Shown piece after piece: positions 60,831 through 64,000 of a DNA stretch of 64,000 nt (positions are counted from its first letter, which is position 1; the number at the start of each line of letters is the position of its first letter). A model generated the notes under the pieces. That model ran no database searches. It was not told the DNA's origin and saw only the letters and a program-made list of their open reading frames with translations. Source of the stretch: Sialis fuliginosa (Eukaryota > Arthropoda > Insecta > Megaloptera > Sialidae); contig OY540812.1 of assembly GCA_961205875.1 (NCBI GenBank), positions 27,165,098-27,229,097 on the forward strand, given 5' to 3'. The position numbers were made by a program, and so were the translations under genes.

Positions 60831-63800
60831 TGTAATGAAAAAAAAATCGCAAAAAGGCGACGATTTAAAAAAAAAAACACCTGTTTTTTGACCTTTTTAA
60901 AAATAGTAAAAAAAATGTTTTCCCAAAATTCAGGCTCCCGGATATAGAGAGATATACAAAGAAGATTTCCACCAAATTTCAAGTAAATCGTTCGAGTAGA
61001 ACTCGAGATATGATGTCAAGCAGGTCGAAAAAAGTAGTTTCGAGAAAAAGCGTTTATAGTTTGAGACAAAGTTTTGGCAGCATAACTCAGATATGGTATA
61101 CTTAATACTCACATTTGGTTAAAAGTCGCTGTTATTCCAAAAATAATCCGAATTTTGAAAAATCCTCTTGAGGTCATATTCTTAAAGGTCTAAAAAAATC
61201 TATTTTTTCAAATTTCTATACTAGAATACCTCCTTAAGAGATATGAATACATTTTCGGGCATTTGTTTTTTTTGTTTTAAGGGAGGTTCAAATTATTATA
61301 TGCCTAGAGATTATAACGGTTATGGCTGGACACTTTATAACTGTGACTAACGTCCACATAATTTCAAGTATTATTATATTTAACAGTAAAATCTACCTTT
61401 ATTTGATATAATTTGTATTTTTTATGCGTTGGTGGCGATATTGTAATAGGGGAATCCCCATTATATATGTGTAGAGAAATATGACATAGAGGTGCGCCAT
61501 GCACTTCATGTAAATGGAAGTGACGCTTAAATAATAAATCGTTTCAAGAAGGAAGTATGTCTGCGTGAACGCGTACTGCACTTTGAACATGTGTTTAACA
61601 AAGATCGAACTGGTCACCATACTTTTTATCTCCTTCTACCGAAAATTCGCACTGTCGGCTGCCTCACCTACTTTATGTTATATTATCTCTCTGGATCTTG
61701 TAGACTATAGTATGTTCCAGATGTTCTAATTCGATATTTTATAAATACTTTTTAAATAAAGTCTGTATTGTTGTAATTAGTTAAATAAATTTAAACAAAC
61801 ATCATTTATTATAATATGAGTTCCATATTCCTAGAACGACGTACATTACAAACATAAATATAGATTTATTTCTAGAATTTTTTCGCTATAACAAATGTGT
61901 TTTATACAAGGAAATTTTCTGTATGTATACCAAACATAACACTACTCTGTTTTTACATGGAACAAAGATGGCTTATTGTTTAGAATTTGTTAACATAACA
62001 TATTCTCTCTTTATTTAAACATACAACCAGAAACGTCATATATAAGCCTACTGTAAACAGTCACACAAAACAAAGACACCTATACATTATATTCATTAAA
62101 AGTAATCTGTCTTTCTTTGTTCATCAATGCGCAAAAAACAAATGATCTTATGAATTCATGCAAGAAATGGTTGCAATAAGAAATAAAAATATTACCATAC
62201 GAGCTAAGAATGCATTCTATCTTTGTTGGCAAAAATCGAACGCGTACAGGTACGATATACAAAAAGTACTTTTGATATATTATTGCAGCTCGTACGTTAT
62301 AATACTTATAATATCGACAACTACTTGTTGCATTTAAGTAGAAGTTTTGTGAAATTTTATGTACAAAGTTTGTGAAATTGTTAACTGAATATAAATTAGT
62401 TTATAACTACAAAGTTTTATGTGATTTTTTAAGTAATGTTTTAAGGTTAGATCAAATTTTTGACATTCGGTTAAGTGTTAGTGAATTTTAAATTCTACTT
62501 TTTTTATATTATAAGGTAAGGTGTTTTAATTTGTTATCGCTATTTAAAAATTTGGCGCCATATGTTTATCTGTTCATCTCTTTTTGATATAATTGAGATT
62601 GTATTTCTATCTTTTTTTAAATAGATATGTTTTATGACGTGGACAAGAATGCATATAGAATTCAATAATGATAAAAAATGTTATAAAAGGGCGTAGGTAC
62701 CTTAATTTTGATGTTTGGATTTTATATTACAAGGTTAGGTACTTGTCTTTTATGCCGACACCGTACTATAAAATGCATTTTATAGTTCTATGTTTGGTTT
62801 TATTTGATACCTACACCTAATTAAATTAAAAACAGTTCATTGTGGCGGAAATTAGGTCCATGTTTTTATTTTAAATAACCGTCAGCATCGCCATCGAAGT
62901 ATAAGGGTATTAGAGATTGTTCTAAGGAGCTATTCAAGTATTACATAAAGACATTTTCGTTGATTTTTGCCCCTTCCTTTTTATGTAAAATAAAATAAGA
63001 ATATCGCCTACCCTCTTTCCACCTAAAAAATAATATGTAAGAAGCTTTTTTTCATTTTAGAAAATTATTTTTTCAGTTAATTGATAATTTTATTTATTAA
63101 TTTGACAAACAGCCAGCAATCTTTTTTTTTTTAATTATGAAAGAACTCTTTGCCGTCTCGTTCATTTATCAAATAATTATTAAAGATGCCTCTGTTATAT
63201 TCAAGGGTGTTTTATTTATTTTTTATTTTTTAGGCATTAGGTTTTAATTAATAAATAAAATAGGTAATATGGCGTTTATTGGATTATTATTGCGAATATT
63301 AAAAGAAATGTTGGACTTTTTTTCTAATAGGTGAATTATTTTGTCAAACAAGCAAACATTTTGAATGTAATTTTAATGTTTGTAAAAATGAATTTAAATA
63401 TGAAAAATATGAAACAAACTTCTTGAGTATTTTAAAACAAAACACGGAGATTGAAGTGATATTTACGCTTAAAGTCAACCAGTCCTTCAATAAAATAGAA
63501 AATAATTAATAATCCATATTGTTTGTTTAATAATTAAAACATAAGAAGAATTTAACTTAAGAAATTTTTGACCCCCTCCCCTTCTCTCTTGTCAACAAAT
63601 ATAAATATAAACCCCCTAAACATACTTACGTTATACGAAAATAGCCCCTTAATTTACTATTTTATTGTATTTTACGTATGAATATACATTTATAGTCTAT
63701 ATTCATTTTTCCTTTAATGTTAAATACCTTTTTGAATTTAAATAATTAGGGTAAGTAGGGGGAAATGGGTGGTATGTTTTTGAAATTCAATATTCTTAAA

Positions 63801-64000
63801 AATTTAAAAGTTAGTACTCACTTGTTTTTGTATTTCAATTTGCTTTTTAGTGACGAATAGTTACGATATATTAAATAATTACTTTTGCTTTTGAATGTAA
63901 AAAATAAAATAAAAACAGTTTAATTTAGTGGGAAAATGGGTGTTAAAATAAACTTTAAAATATATCTTTTTACTGGATTCAATTTGACTAATTTATTTCA

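Larger units (their letters stand above)
57608..64000 (+). other. fus: Start of intron 3 of fusilli, open at the window edge
   Basis: If the 57608 donor is used, the next exon lies beyond 64000. I searched this stretch by eye for RRM-like or ESRP-like coding sequence and found none. It holds a hAT-type MITE (57669-57900), a decayed interspersed repeat (58685-59312), a GC-richer block with CRE-like motifs (59440-59720) and one end of a CCGGTATTATAAA-type MITE (60727-60830). 60850-61250 resembles a decayed repeat with a TAGAACTCGAGATAT segment. 61260-64000 is AT-rich with nothing I can assign. Confidence 0.55.

Noticed and set aside
61399..61620. Minus-strand ORF of 73 codons with hydrophobic segments
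   Set aside because: Hydrophobicity follows from T-rich codons; no homology recognised and no exon-like borders.

Overview
The window reads as AT-rich nuclear DNA from an insect. It has long introns, spliceosomal GT/AG junctions, no bacterial-type operons, and a very high load of short, decayed transposons. Several repeats have a Lepidoptera-like look: the tail reading ACGCGGACGAAGTCGCGGG followed by a TAACAGCTA-type end, the elements framed by GTTCCGTA / TACGGAAC with CTGTCTGT runs, and the GTAGGTAC flavour of the background. I favour a moth or butterfly with a large genome, but only 'insect' is reasonably safe.

One protein-coding gene is convincingly present, on the + strand, as the 5' part of a longer gene: the orthologue of Drosophila fusilli / vertebrate ESRP1-ESRP2, a splicing regulator. 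Exon 1 (8096-8224, 43 codons) joins in phase 0 to exon 2 (54600-54943). Exon 2 joins in phase 2 to exon 3 (57420 to about 57607). The three together give the amino-terminal DnaQ-like domain of the family followed by an Asn/Gln-rich linker. The RRM exons must lie beyond 64000. Intron 1 is about 46.4 kb, intron 2 about 2.5 kb, and intron 3 is open at the window edge.

Nearly everything else is intronic or upstream repeat DNA. 1-8040 is upstream sequence with three MITE-type elements and two Lepidoptera-type repeats. 8225-54599 (intron 1) is a graveyard of fold-back MITEs, two hAT-type elements with target duplications, a piggyBac-like TTAA element, a broken mariner, tandemly duplicated blocks, and short interspersed repeats. 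Its most striking content is a near-perfect inverted repeat with arms of about 873 bp around a 134 bp spacer (43621-45499). If transcribed with the gene, it would make one very long dsRNA stem. A perfect 24 bp-arm hairpin (46641-46697), a two-copy 29 bp-arm hairpin family, and at least nine further palindromic elements share the same introns or upstream region. Any fusilli pre-mRNA from exon 1 would therefore carry an unusual amount of double-stranded RNA. Whether that matters for siRNA production, editing or splicing cannot be told from sequence alone.

Two stretches do not look like ordinary intron: a higher-GC open stretch at 52510-52803, and a CRE/E2F/CCAAT-like cluster followed by a perfect GTAAGT donor at 50880-51087. 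Either could be an alternative first exon or promoter of the gene, or an unrecognised repeat. No tRNA, rRNA, CRISPR array or intact transposase gene was seen.
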